Assembly: GCF_000332135.1 (NCBI RefSeq)
Contig: NZ_KB235896.1
Span: 5,537,356-5,601,355, forward strand
DNA from: Anabaena sp. PCC 7108
Lineage (GTDB): Bacteria > Cyanobacteriota > Cyanobacteriia > Cyanobacteriales > Nostocaceae
DNA length: 64,000 nt
Direction: 5' to 3'
The notes under the pieces were generated by a model. It did no database searches. It was not told the DNA's origin and worked only from the letters and a program-made list of their open reading frames with translations. Positions 28,640 through 37,383 of this stretch are shown in pieces (position 1 is the stretch's first letter; every line of letters begins with the position of its first letter). The position numbers were made by a program, and so were the translations under genes.

Positions 28640-29977
28640 CTCACAGCTAACAGTCGCTTGATTTTCGCTAAGATGCACCAATCCTAAACTTTTTAACTTA
28701 AATGCTACCTCAAGTTCTAACTGGATTGGATCTATTAAAACTTGTTGAAAGGCATCAGCTAATTTAGGATGCTGTTGAAGATTCCACAACTGATACTGAA
28801 GATGTTGTTGATAGATTCCAGTATTTCTCGTAGCATCTTGCAGTAACGCTTGCACAGGAATCTTCAAGCAGACACTTTTATACAATGCCAGTCGGATTAA
28901 ATATGGAAAGCCAGCAGTGAGCTTCATTAACTGCTCAAGTTCAGTCCTCGTGAGTTGAAGTCTGTGACGTTCGGCTAAATCTTGCACCTGTTCTTGGTTG
29001 AAAGTCGGTAGTGCGATCGCTAATCCCACATTAAACGGAGAGCGATGGGTAGGTAAAGGAATGTAAACTTCAACTGCATGAGCCATGACAATTCGTAACT
29101 TCTGCCAAACTGAACTGTCTTTTGTCTCCTCATACCAGGAACGTAACAATACGAAAAAATCACTAGCGAGTTCTGGGTACTCAAATAATTGGTCTACGCC
29201 ATCTAGTGCTAAAATTATGGGGTGAGAGAGTTCCTTGAGGAGATAGCCCTGAAAATAAATGGTGCTGTTAATCAAAGCTCCCATATCCTCGTCCCAGTAG
29301 TGATTTAATCTCGATTCCAAACCCAACTGGCGAGTGACATTGGTACAAAACCAGCGCAAGAAGCGATCGCTCGAAGCAAACACCTTTGTTCCGGCGTGAT
29401 GTAAGCTGAGTCGTACTGTGTGGTAATTCTGACTGCTTCCATAATCCAGAATTCGGGCGATTAGGGAAGTCTTCCCCATCTTCCGAGGTGCTTGAATGCG
29501 AATGAACGTATGGGGTTGGAGAATTTCTTGATAACAGGTTTGTTCGATTAGCAATAGCGAAGCGCTGCTGCAAGCAGATCGCTCAACATACAGACAAGAA
29601 GCCAGGGGAACCTGTCCTTCGGGAGATTCTACAACATAGGATGAACTAGTCAAGCCCGTCACAGACATTGCTTTTATTGTCTCATGGGGCTGAGGATAAT
29701 TCTGATTTATGAACTTTTGTTCTAGCAGCGTTAGGAAATTCGTCTTATTAACCTTTTCACCGAGCGTCTGTGAAAGCAAAGACCATAATCTAGGCGCAAC
29801 TGTAAACTTAATATAGCTTTCAGAGTACTTATTTTCTTGGGCAAGTTTAGCGTAAGTTTTTTTGTTTTCAAGCAGAGATTCTCGCAGGATTACCTTGTGA
29901 ATATAGCTAAGAGAAAACCCTGTTTCTGTAGTCACTAACTGGAGCGCAAATTCAACAAGTTCTTCAATGTTTTTCAT
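28604..29977 (-). CDS. vMAP N-terminal HTH + AAA-like ATPase
   Basis: A 457-residue protein. Residues 1-95 are the same vMAP-type HTH as in the convergent gene (ESLLENKKTYAKLAQENKYSESYI, then LSQTLGEKVNKTNF). An AAA-like ATPase follows, with Walker A APRKMGKTSLI near residue 168 and Walker B PIILALDGVDQLF near residue 250, and a C-terminal winged-helix-like part. The cyanobacterial family usually reads YVER-x-P-IE-x-CYQEIL before Walker A; here about ten residues (SACSSASLLL) interrupt it, coded by a GC-rich palindromic segment at 29550-29583. It lies 15 bases downstream of the pentapeptide-repeat gene, so both should be co-transcribed. No effector domain is present; it may act with a partner. 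Confidence 0.82.
   Translation of the reverse strand: MKNIEELVEFALQLVTTETGFSLSYIHKVILRESLLENKKTYAKLAQENKYSESYIKFTVAPRLWSLLSQTLGEKVNKTNFLTLLEQKFINQNYPQPHETIKAMSVTGLTSSSYVVESPEGQVPLASCLYVERSACSSASLLLIEQTCYQEILQPHTFIRIQAPRKMGKTSLIARILDYGSSQNYHTVRLSLHHAGTKVFASSDRFLRWFCTNVTRQLGLESRLNHYWDEDMGALINSTIYFQGYLLKELSHPIILALDGVDQLFEYPELASDFFVLLRSWYEETKDSSVWQKLRIVMAHAVEVYIPLPTHRSPFNVGLAIALPTFNQEQVQDLAERHRLQLTRTELEQLMKLTAGFPYLIRLALYKSVCLKIPVQALLQDATRNTGIYQQHLQYQLWNLQQHPKLADAFQQVLIDPIQLELEVAFKLKSLGLVHLSENQATVSCELYREYFHNYFS
29550..29583. repeat. Palindromic mini-insertion inside the AAA gene
   Basis: The segment GCAATAGCGAAGCGCTGCTG followed by CAAGCAGATCGCTC is more GC-rich than its surroundings, contains short palindromes (AGCGCT, GCTGC...GCAGC-like) and adds about ten residues in frame just before the conserved IEQTCYQEIL. 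It resembles the small palindromic insertions of cyanobacterial coding regions. Confidence 0.45.
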
Positions 29978-29992
29978 TCAAATAGCAACTTG

Positions 29993-30994
29993 CTAGGCTG
30001 GAATATTCAAGGCTCCATTGACTAAAAGCCACTGCTTCTGTTGGTAAGTTAACCCTTGAGCGTCTGTAAAGCAAGCTCCTTTGACGCGGGAACCAGAAAA
30101 ATCAGCACCCATTAGCTGAGTATCTTTAAAGTTGGTGTGTCTGAGATCAGTCTCAACCAGATTGGTATCATGTAAGACTGCTCCCTGAAGATCGGCTTGA
30201 AATAGAGAAGCTCGTTTTAAAGTCGCACGGCTTAAGTCAGCGCCGACTAAGTTTGCTAACTCTAGGGCAACTTTGCTTAAAATTGCTTCTGTCAAATCGG
30301 CATATCTCAAATCAGCCTTAACCAAATCAGCCTCCGTCAAATCAGCCTTGTTGAGTATTGTCTCATGAAATTGGCTCTCTTCGAGATCGACTCGCCGCAA
30401 CGAGGATTGACTTAAGATAGCACCTTCCCAATTCGTCTGACGCAGATTAGCTTCATCGAGGTTAGCTCTGGTAAAATCTGTCTGTTTCAAGTTTGCTTTG
30501 AATAAATTGGCTCGAGTAAGAGTTGCTTGAATCAAACAAGCGCCTTCTAAAGATGCTTCCGTCAAATTCGCACCCTTTAAACAGGCAGAAGTTAGATTTG
30601 CATGATTTAGAAGAGCATTACTTAAGTTGGCGTTAACTAATGTGGCTGACTTTAAATCTGCCCAACAAAGACTGCTGTAGAGCAAGCAAGCTTGAGTTAA
30701 GTTTGCCTCGATTAAGTTGGCTCGATTCAAGTCTGTCCAAATCAAATTGCTACTGCTTAAGTTTGTATAGCTAAAGTCAGCACTATTGAGGTTAGTATGA
30801 CTAAAATCAATTCCATTTAGGTCACCACCCTTCAAGTCAACTCGACTAAGGTTAAGATTTTGAAAATTTCGTTCCTGCTCGGCATAGTGCTTAAGAATGT
30901 CACTGGCATTAATGATGTTCATCAGCATTAACGAGGCATTGCTCGGCTTAACGATTGTTTTTGAACAAGCTTGGTTGTCATTTTCTATACTCAC
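29993..30994 (-). CDS. Pentapeptide-repeat protein
   Basis: A 333-residue protein. From about residue 40 to 310 it is built from A(D/N)Lxx-type pentapeptides (for example VDLKGGDLNGIDFSHTNL, then ANLTQACL, ANLSNALL, ANLTEASL, ADLSRATL), which form a right-handed quadrilateral beta helix of about 13 coils. A short helical tail ends with TYQQKQWLLVNGALNIPA. No signal peptide or membrane segment is present, so the protein is probably cytoplasmic. Pentapeptide proteins in cyanobacteria rarely have a known function; some mimic DNA. The AAA gene follows 15 bases downstream, which suggests a joint role. Confidence 0.9.
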   Translation of the reverse strand: MSIENDNQACSKTIVKPSNASLMLMNIINASDILKHYAEQERNFQNLNLSRVDLKGGDLNGIDFSHTNLNSADFSYTNLSSSNLIWTDLNRANLIEANLTQACLLYSSLCWADLKSATLVNANLSNALLNHANLTSACLKGANLTEASLEGACLIQATLTRANLFKANLKQTDFTRANLDEANLRQTNWEGAILSQSSLRRVDLEESQFHETILNKADLTEADLVKADLRYADLTEAILSKVALELANLVGADLSRATLKRASLFQADLQGAVLHDTNLVETDLRHTNFKDTQLMGADFSGSRVKGACFTDAQGLTYQQKQWLLVNGALNIPA

Positions 30995-31962
30995 AGTTTT
31001 GCCATTTCTACCAATATTCCATTTGCGTTTGTTTCCAGCAGTGATGCTGTATTTGAGATATTCGTAATTTTTCGAGCAATCTGACTTAGTTTAGCGATCG
31101 CTCTGTTTACTATTTACCAAAAAGGCAGGAGTTAGGAGGCAGAGGGCAGGAGGTGGAAGTATCAATAAAAACTGTCTTTTCTGGGTCTAAAGCCCAGTTT
31201 AAAAAAGGAATTATACCGAGACGCGTAGCGCAAGGTATAAAGTGTCCTTACCTCAATCCCATTCTTTTAAGGGTGGGTTCCTCCTGCCTCCTGAACAGTT
31301 TGATGTCATCCATAAAAAATACAAATATTAAGATTGAACTGGACACACACTATATATCACTATAATTCATTAATGCAATTCAGGAACACGAAAAATACAA
31401 AACTTGAAAGGAATGGAGCTAATTAAAATCATTGCGGTAGTTCCGACTGATATTAGAAGTAAAAATTGAAAAGTTGATTAAAAAAGTTCCATAACTTGCT
31501 GGTATCTAAGCAGAAGAATTCAGAATACAGAACTCAGGAATCAGAATTAATTAGTAAGGGATTTAGACCCGACATTAATTGTAGACTAAGTAGAAAGGCA
31601 CAAAAAAACCGAACTATGTAACGAAAAGTAAAGTTGCCCAAACCCTGTTCCCTGTTCCCTTGTCATAACGACAATTTTTAACGCCAACCTACTTACCAAT
31701 CTTTCAATTTGGTGGGGGACTTAAACCCAGTTATTCAGATGCTCAATGATTCGCTACCGCTACGCTATCGGCCAGTCATACAAAATTCATTTTGACTTTT
31801 AACTCCTGAATTCTTTCTTGTTAAGTGTAAATATCGAATATCTGTTCTTTATTTTTTAGGTAATAATTGCCTGGAGTGCAAATAAATGTTGCCTGATAAA
31901 CTGATAATTTCAAATTCTCAGGCAATCACTCTCATCCGCGATTTGAATCCTTAAGTGTCAGC
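30995..31962 (+). other. Repeat-rich intergenic region
   Basis: A 968-base gap. GGCAGGAG-type tandem repeats occur near 31121-31153 and, inverted, near 31280-31296. A palindromic GAGACGCGTAGCGCAAGG segment lies near 31220. A TCAGAAT-type repeat (AGAATTCAGAATACAGAACT) lies near 31514. A CGCTACCGCTACGCTATCGG stretch is near 31750. The 70-codon frame at 31153-31365 is made of such repeats and is not accepted as a gene. Confidence 0.55.
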
Positions 31963-32484
31963 TTATTCGTAAGCACCAAAAAACAAGTTACCAGGCGCTT
32001 GTGGGTTGTCACTCAAGTAGAAATCAGCAACTAGATTCAGGTAGTCATTTTTCTTGATTTTGCCATCTCCATCGAAATCAAGCTTGGAAAAAATTTCTGC
32101 GGCTAAATTAGCATCACCAATTCCGTGAATTTTGTACATGATTTTATATTCTTCAAGACTTATTGCACCGTCCTTATCTACATCCTGAACGTCGTAAAAC
32201 ATACTTGCTATTTTCAGCCAGAGAAAGTCGCTTTTGGGATCGTTCACTAACTTGTCTTGATAGGAAAGCCACTCATCTAAAGACACTTTATTGTCTGAAT
32301 TTGTGTCTGCCTCTTTTGCAAGAGCATCCCAGCGATTACCATAAGTTGAGGAAATATATTGGTAGGTTTCTGAATCCTGTGCGATGTTGTAAGTTTCTGC
32401 AACACCATTGACAATTTTATCAAAGTCAGGTTTTTCCAAAACACCATTTTTATCAGCGTCAAACACATGAAAATAATAGGTCAA
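31963..32484 (-). CDS. EF-hand calcium-binding protein
   Basis: A protein of about 173 residues with four EF-hand loops: DADKNGVLEKPD, DTNSDNKVSLDE, DVDKDGAISLEE and DFDGDGKIKKND. All carry the Ca ligands at loop positions 1, 3, 5 and an acidic residue at 12. It ends GNLFFGAYE. There is no ATG at the 5' end: the first usable codon is TTG at 32482-32484, but the frame is open 10 codons further up (ILTELQKKKLTYYF) and this part looks like the normal start of the family, so translation may begin at a rare ATA near 32511. Likely a cytoplasmic calcium sensor. A damaged paralogue lies at 26789-27418. Confidence 0.82.
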   Translation of the reverse strand: MTYYFHVFDADKNGVLEKPDFDKIVNGVAETYNIAQDSETYQYISSTYGNRWDALAKEADTNSDNKVSLDEWLSYQDKLVNDPKSDFLWLKIASMFYDVQDVDKDGAISLEEYKIMYKIHGIGDANLAAEIFSKLDFDGDGKIKKNDYLNLVADFYLSDNPQAPGNLFFGAYE

Positions 32485-32802
32485 TTTCTTCTTCTGAAGT
32501 TCAGTTAATATGGGTTATCGGTATTGCAACAATTAACCCAACAATAAGCTATTTTTGGTTTTTCTTATCTTGACTATACTAGATTCCTACCTTCCCTACT
32601 TTTCCTACTTTAAAGTCAGGAATAACTTATTTACAAATAATTTGCAATTCCGCTTGACTTAGATACATTAATCTGAATAAATAGATAAAACAAAGAAATA
32701 CAAATACAAGGTTCAAAAGCTGAAACAATCTATAAATAGTAGATTTATTGGTTGAGACATAAGCAACAAGTTAATTATTCACAATCAAAATTAATAAAAA
32801 AG

Positions 32803-35403
32803 ATGTTAAATCCCGAAAAAGGCTTGCGGAAGTTGCGTAATGGCTCCCTAATTAATCTAAAACTGGGTGACTGGACAATTAAATCCAAGCTGCAAGCATT
32901 GCTCCTGGGAGTTAGCCTTGGTTCTGTTGTAGTAGTTAGTGGGATTGGTTGGTATCAAACACAAGCTACCCTCAGAAGCAAAATCGCCGAGCAACTTTCT
33001 GGTATACGTACAACTAAAGCCGAGCAGTTTGAGTCGTACTTTGAAAACTTGAATAACCAAGTGGGGATGCTGGCGGCAGATGGCAACGTCGTCAAAGCGA
33101 TGGTGGAATTGAATGGGGGTTTCCGCAACCTGGATCGCAACTTCATTCCCCCCGAATGGGATACAGCATTGAATGCTTACTACACCGAACAATTTTTTCC
33201 TCGCTTGCAAAAGAATCTATCCCCTGAAGCAGTGATTCCCAGTGTCTATCAGCCCCTTGGACAAGCGGCTCGCTATCTTCAGTATCACTACATTGCGTCT
33301 AATCCCAATCCAGTTGGCAAAAAAGACCAGCTTCTTGATGCTGGTGATGGCAGCGCTTACACCAAAGCTCATACCAAATATCAAAAATTCTTTGCAGGAA
33401 TTATCGAAAAATTCGGTTATTACGATTTATTTTTGATTAATCCTAAAACAGGAGATATCGTCTATTCCTATTTTAAAGAGTCAGATTTTGCTACTAATCC
33501 GCTACAGAGTTATGACTCTCAGAATGGACTAAAGGATTTGGTGCAGGCAGTCCAGACAAATCCGACTCAAGGTAGCATTCAGGTTGTTGATTTCAAGCCT
33601 TACCGTCCCTCTTATAATGCTCCGGCTGCTTTCCTGGGAACGCCCATTTATAGCGGTTCTAACATGATTGGCATCTTGGCAGTGCAAATTCCTATTGAAA
33701 AGATCAACAACGCTATTAGCCGGACAAATAATTGGGAAGGCAGTGGTTTGCAGAAAACGGGGGAAGCTTATTTAGTCGGACCCGATTTCCTAATGCGTTC
33801 GACATCCCGTTTTTGGGTTGAAGACCCCAAAAAATATCAAAATGTTGTTCGTAACACGGGGACTGACAAGAGAACTCTGCAACTGATGGAGAACTTTAAC
33901 ACTACCATTAGCTTACAGAAAATCAATAGTCCAGCCGCTAAAGCCGCCTTAGAAGGGCAACAAGGGATGATGGTAGACCGCAACTATCGGGGAGCAGAGG
34001 TATTGAGTTCTTACACTCCTTTGAAGTTGAACGGGTTAAATTGGGCGATTATAGCAGAGATGGAGGTGGGAGAAGCTTATCGTCCGCTTTACACGTTACA
34101 GATAATCTTGCTGATTGCGGCGGCGCTTTTCTTACTGGGGACGGCGTTTTTAGCGGCAATTGCTGCGAAAATTTTCACCTCTCCCCTGCGTCGTTTGACT
34201 GATAGCGCCCGGAAACTGAGTGCTGGGGAACTGGACACAGAAGTTGATGTGACATCCCTTGACGAGTTTGGGGAATTGGCAACAGAGTTCAAAGAGGTGG
34301 CGAACAAATTACATCAAACTGAGGAAGATCTGGAAACCAAGAAGCAGGAGAACGATATTCTCTTGCAGAATATCTTACCAAGAGCGATCGCCGAACGCAG
34401 GAAGCAAGGAGAGCTATCCATTGCGGAAAACTTCAAGCAAGTAAGCATCCTCAATGCTCATCTGGCTGGGATTGCTGAGTTGAACAAACGCCTGTCACCG
34501 CCAGAGATCACAAAATTGCTCACCGAGCTATTTGATGAATTTGATGACTCGGCAGAACGCTACGGGTTAGAACGACAGAACTCCCTGAGTACAAGCTATG
34601 TGGCGGTGTGCGGACTTACTGAAGTCAGATTTGACCACAGCCAGCGAACTGTTGATTTTGCCCTAGCCATGTTAGACATAATCCAGCGTCTGAATGTTAA
34701 TCATAATTCTGCCTTGGCTTTACGCATCAGCATTCATGCAGGTTCTGTGACAGCCGGGGTAGTAGGAACACAGCGATTTGGATACAGCATTTGGGGAGAA
34801 ACAGCATATATAGCAAGCAATCTTCAAAGCCAAGCTGAGTTGAACTATATTTTACTGACTAAGAGTGTGTACGATCGCATAGCCGATAGCTACACATTTA
34901 TCCAAAACCCAGTCGTGAAAATTCCAGGTCTGGGTGAAGTAGAAACCTGGACGCTAGTAACCACCAGGAAGTTAGTTCTAAGTCAAGTGGAGTTGGTTCA
35001 GTCATCCTTTGCTAAAGTGAAACCCATCGCTGATCAGGCTGCCGAACTGTTCTACAACCGACTGTTTGAATTAGAACCTTCTTTTCGTGCTTTATTTAAG
35101 GGGGATATGAAAGAGCAGGAACGTAAGCTAATGGCTACGCTTGCACTTGCAGTGGAAGGTTTGCGTCAACCAGATAAGATTATCAGTCCCGTTCAGAAGC
35201 TTGGTCGCAGCCATGCCAGCTATGGTGTCAAGGCTGAATACTACGATATTGTCGGCGAAGCTTTGCTGTGGACGTTAGCGCAAGGACTGGGTGAAGACTT
35301 TACTACGCCAGTGCGAAAAGCATGGGAAGAAGCCTACACATTCCTGAGCGAAATTATGAAAGAAGCAGCAGCGGAACTTGAGTTGTCAAAGATAGGCGTT
35401 TAA
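32803..35403 (+). CDS. dCache-HAMP receptor with degenerate class III cyclase domain and C-terminal globin
   Basis: About 866 residues from ATG 32803 (a TTG at 32752 would add 17). Residue numbers here count from 32752. A membrane helix (about 48-70) is followed by a large extracytoplasmic sensor of dCache type (about 75-445), a second helix (447-470), a HAMP domain (about 474-527, PLRRLTDSARKLSAGELD) and a cyclase-fold domain (about 560-735). In the latter, the metal-binding Asp positions are lost (ILNAHLAGI where FADIxGF is expected; NSLSTSYVAV where KxxGDxYMAV is expected), and the Asn/Arg pair is Tyr/Asn (TAYIASNLQS). Residues about 748-880 are a bacterial-haemoglobin-like globin with the proximal His in LGRSHASYGV (near 820). 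It cannot make cyclic nucleotides by the known mechanism; a haem-linked signalling role is inferred. Confidence 0.85.
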   Translation: MLNPEKGLRKLRNGSLINLKLGDWTIKSKLQALLLGVSLGSVVVVSGIGWYQTQATLRSKIAEQLSGIRTTKAEQFESYFENLNNQVGMLAADGNVVKAMVELNGGFRNLDRNFIPPEWDTALNAYYTEQFFPRLQKNLSPEAVIPSVYQPLGQAARYLQYHYIASNPNPVGKKDQLLDAGDGSAYTKAHTKYQKFFAGIIEKFGYYDLFLINPKTGDIVYSYFKESDFATNPLQSYDSQNGLKDLVQAVQTNPTQGSIQVVDFKPYRPSYNAPAAFLGTPIYSGSNMIGILAVQIPIEKINNAISRTNNWEGSGLQKTGEAYLVGPDFLMRSTSRFWVEDPKKYQNVVRNTGTDKRTLQLMENFNTTISLQKINSPAAKAALEGQQGMMVDRNYRGAEVLSSYTPLKLNGLNWAIIAEMEVGEAYRPLYTLQIILLIAAALFLLGTAFLAAIAAKIFTSPLRRLTDSARKLSAGELDTEVDVTSLDEFGELATEFKEVANKLHQTEEDLETKKQENDILLQNILPRAIAERRKQGELSIAENFKQVSILNAHLAGIAELNKRLSPPEITKLLTELFDEFDDSAERYGLERQNSLSTSYVAVCGLTEVRFDHSQRTVDFALAMLDIIQRLNVNHNSALALRISIHAGSVTAGVVGTQRFGYSIWGETAYIASNLQSQAELNYILLTKSVYDRIADSYTFIQNPVVKIPGLGEVETWTLVTTRKLVLSQVELVQSSFAKVKPIADQAAELFYNRLFELEPSFRALFKGDMKEQERKLMATLALAVEGLRQPDKIISPVQKLGRSHASYGVKAEYYDIVGEALLWTLAQGLGEDFTTPVRKAWEEAYTFLSEIMKEAAAELELSKIGV

Positions 35404-35412
35404 AGGGGGCAA

Positions 35413-35430
35413 GAGGCAGGAGGCAGGAGG
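35413..35430 (+). repeat. GGCAGGA-type short tandem repeat, left of four-helix unit
   Basis: GAGGCAGGAGGCAGGAGG, copies of a 7-base unit GCAGGAG. The inverse copy lies at 35829-35844, so the two frame the frameshifted four-helix-bundle gene. Confidence 0.8.
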
Positions 35431-35440
35431 GTTTTAAGAC

Positions 35441-35785
35441 TTAATTTTTTGAATGCTTGACACTAAAATTCCTTGAAATCTATCGACTTCTTCCAAAACG
35501 GGAGTAAATAGTTCAGGGGATGCTAATCCAACTTCCTTGGAAATAATTAACTGAGTGTCAAGTTCAAGGGAGCGAACCTAAAGCAATATGTAGAAATTGG
35601 ATATATTCGTTCTGCGTTCGTCTTCCATACCCTTCTGCCATATTTGATGGCACAGAAACTGCGGAGCGCCTAATCTGGCTAGTTAATCCGTAAAGCTCAG
35701 ATTTCGGAAATTTTTCGGTAAGTCGATAGCAGTTAATGGCAAGCTTGACTCCACGCTGCCAGATAAATTGCTCTCTGTAGCTCAT
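35441..35785 (-). pseudogene. Four-helix-bundle (S23/IVS-type) protein, frameshifted
   Basis: On the minus strand the first 70 codons (SYREQFIWQRGVKLAINCYR, then LTSQIRRSAVSVPSNMAEGYGR) are typical of the TIGR02436 four-helix-bundle family. At the codons for GSL the frame breaks; the other frame continues ELDTQLIISKEVGLA and VLEEVDRFQGILVSSI to a TAA at 35441-35443, which completes the family's fourth helix. A one-base gain or two-base loss near 35570 explains this. The unit is framed by GGCAGGAGGCAGGAGG (from 35413) and its inverse CCTCCTGCCTCCTGCC (35829-35844). Members of this family often sit inside rRNA intervening sequences or repeat units; the function is unknown. Confidence 0.8.
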
Positions 35786-35828
35786 GGCGCAAGAAGTTTG
35801 AAGTAGGAAGAAACTAAACTATTCTACA

Positions 35829-35844
35829 CCTCCTGCCTCCTGCC
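35829..35844 (+). repeat. CCTCCTG-type short tandem repeat, right of four-helix unit
   Basis: CCTCCTGCCTCCTGCC is the reverse complement of the repeat at 35413. It also matches the repeats inside the gene at 38519. Confidence 0.8.
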
Positions 35845-35889
35845 TTTTTCCCCGCTACTCACTGTTTATTATTCGTAAAAAAAACAGTC

Positions 35890-37380
35890 ATGGATAAATC
35901 ATTTCTGGGATGGATATTACTTTTGGGGCTGGGATTTCCATTGTTCGGTATACTGCTTGGTGAAGCTGCCTCAAGATTGGAACGGCAGCAACACCCCTTA
36001 GCAGTTGCTCTGCGTCAGATACGGGAGTATGTGTTACCTCCCTTAGCCGTAATTTTGGTCATGCGACAGCTTTTAAGCGTTGCTGGCAAAGATTCCTGGG
36101 CACGCTTTGTGGAAACGTTAACTTGGGTTGCCGTGATTGTGGCGGGAATTTCTTTAATTAACGCCTTGTTGACCACAAAAAAAGAACCGATCAAATGGCA
36201 AATTCATGTACCTAGCCTGTTCTTTCAGGTAGCTAGGGGTGTGGTAATCTTCGCCATTGGTTATCACATTATCAATGGAATTTGGAATATAAATTTGACT
36301 GGCTTGGGTTCTTCTGTGGGGATAGCTTCAGCAGTAATTGCCCTAGCGCTGCAAGATACCCTCAGCAACCTGGTATCAGGATTGCTGCTGCTATTTGCCA
36401 AACCATTCAGAACGGGTGACTGGATTGAGTTCGACGGAAAGCAGGGGCGGGTACTCGAGCAAAATTGGTGGTCGGTTACTATTGCAGCTCCTGGCAGAAA
36501 ATTCAACGTTCCCAATGGGGTATTGTCGAAGGCAAGCATTATCAATTACGGTCAGGGAGCAATGTGGAAAAGTATTTCTGCCAGCTTTTCTTATGACGAC
36601 TCTCCTAATGAAGTGATTCCAGCACTAAATAGCTTGGTGGAGGGCATAGATGCGATCGAAGACGAAGGTTTGGCTCAGGTTAGTTCCTATGGAGACTCCT
36701 GTATCACCTATGACCTTTACTATAAATTACTGCCTGAAAATAATTTTGGCGTTTCTGCGACACTCAAATCCCGGCTTTACTATCTAACCAAACGTTATGG
36801 TTTTACCGTCCCCTATCCGATCGCAGTACAGTACGATGTCGATGCGAAACTTGGGATACCAAGCCGGATTCCTCAAGTACTAGAGAACCGCCAACAGGAA
36901 TTGGTAACTTATTTGCGATCGCTCCCATATTTCTTAACGCTCAATGATAATCAAGTTGAAAAACTGAGTGAACGGGCTAGATTTAAAGCCTACGGTAAGG
37001 ATGAGTTAATTATTCAGGAAGGTAAAGAAGACGAGGGACTTTATATTATCTTCAAGGGTACAGGACAGGCTTATCTAAAAGATGAGCAAGGGAACCGCAA
37101 GATAGTAGATGAACTAGAACTTAACGAAGTATTTGGTGAAATGGCTATCTTTCCAGGAGAGGTAAGCCCAGTTACAGCGATCGCCAATGAAGATGTCGAG
37201 GTTGTAGTGATTCCAACGGACGAGGTTATTGAAATAATCGAGTCTAACAACAAATTTGCTTCAGAGATTCTTGAGTATATCGAAGAACGGAAAAAGATGG
37301 TTCGACTTGCTAAAGGAATTAAGGAGGATGTGAATCTGCCAAATAACAAAAATGGTCGCCGAATCCAAGTGGGAAGATAA
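35890..37380 (+). CDS. MscS-family mechanosensitive channel with C-terminal cyclic-nucleotide-binding-like domain
   Basis: A 496-residue inner-membrane channel. Three to four membrane helices (about residues 8-28, 50-70, 78-98, 115-135) precede the MscS pore helix (GLGSSVGIASAVIALALQD) and the beta domain (FAKPFRTGDWIEFDGKQGRV). Residues about 345-470 are a CAP-ED-like domain (EKLSERARFKAYGKDELIIQ, then GLYIIFKGTGQAYL). Its phosphate-binding cassette reads FGEMAIFPGEVSPVTAIA; the conserved Arg that contacts the cyclic phosphate (normally PRSAT) is replaced by Ser, so nucleotide binding is doubtful. The channel probably releases solutes under membrane tension. It begins an operon: the PstS-like lipoprotein gene follows 3 bases later. 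It also lies just downstream of the cyclase-like receptor gene. Confidence 0.9.
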   Translation: MDKSFLGWILLLGLGFPLFGILLGEAASRLERQQHPLAVALRQIREYVLPPLAVILVMRQLLSVAGKDSWARFVETLTWVAVIVAGISLINALLTTKKEPIKWQIHVPSLFFQVARGVVIFAIGYHIINGIWNINLTGLGSSVGIASAVIALALQDTLSNLVSGLLLLFAKPFRTGDWIEFDGKQGRVLEQNWWSVTIAAPGRKFNVPNGVLSKASIINYGQGAMWKSISASFSYDDSPNEVIPALNSLVEGIDAIEDEGLAQVSSYGDSCITYDLYYKLLPENNFGVSATLKSRLYYLTKRYGFTVPYPIAVQYDVDAKLGIPSRIPQVLENRQQELVTYLRSLPYFLTLNDNQVEKLSERARFKAYGKDELIIQEGKEDEGLYIIFKGTGQAYLKDEQGNRKIVDELELNEVFGEMAIFPGEVSPVTAIANEDVEVVVIPTDEVIEIIESNNKFASEILEYIEERKKMVRLAKGIKEDVNLPNNKNGRRIQVGR

Positions 37381-37383
37381 TAT

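Noticed and set aside
31153-31365. 70-codon frame
   Set aside because: Made largely of dispersed GGCAGGA and palindromic repeats; no protein-like features.
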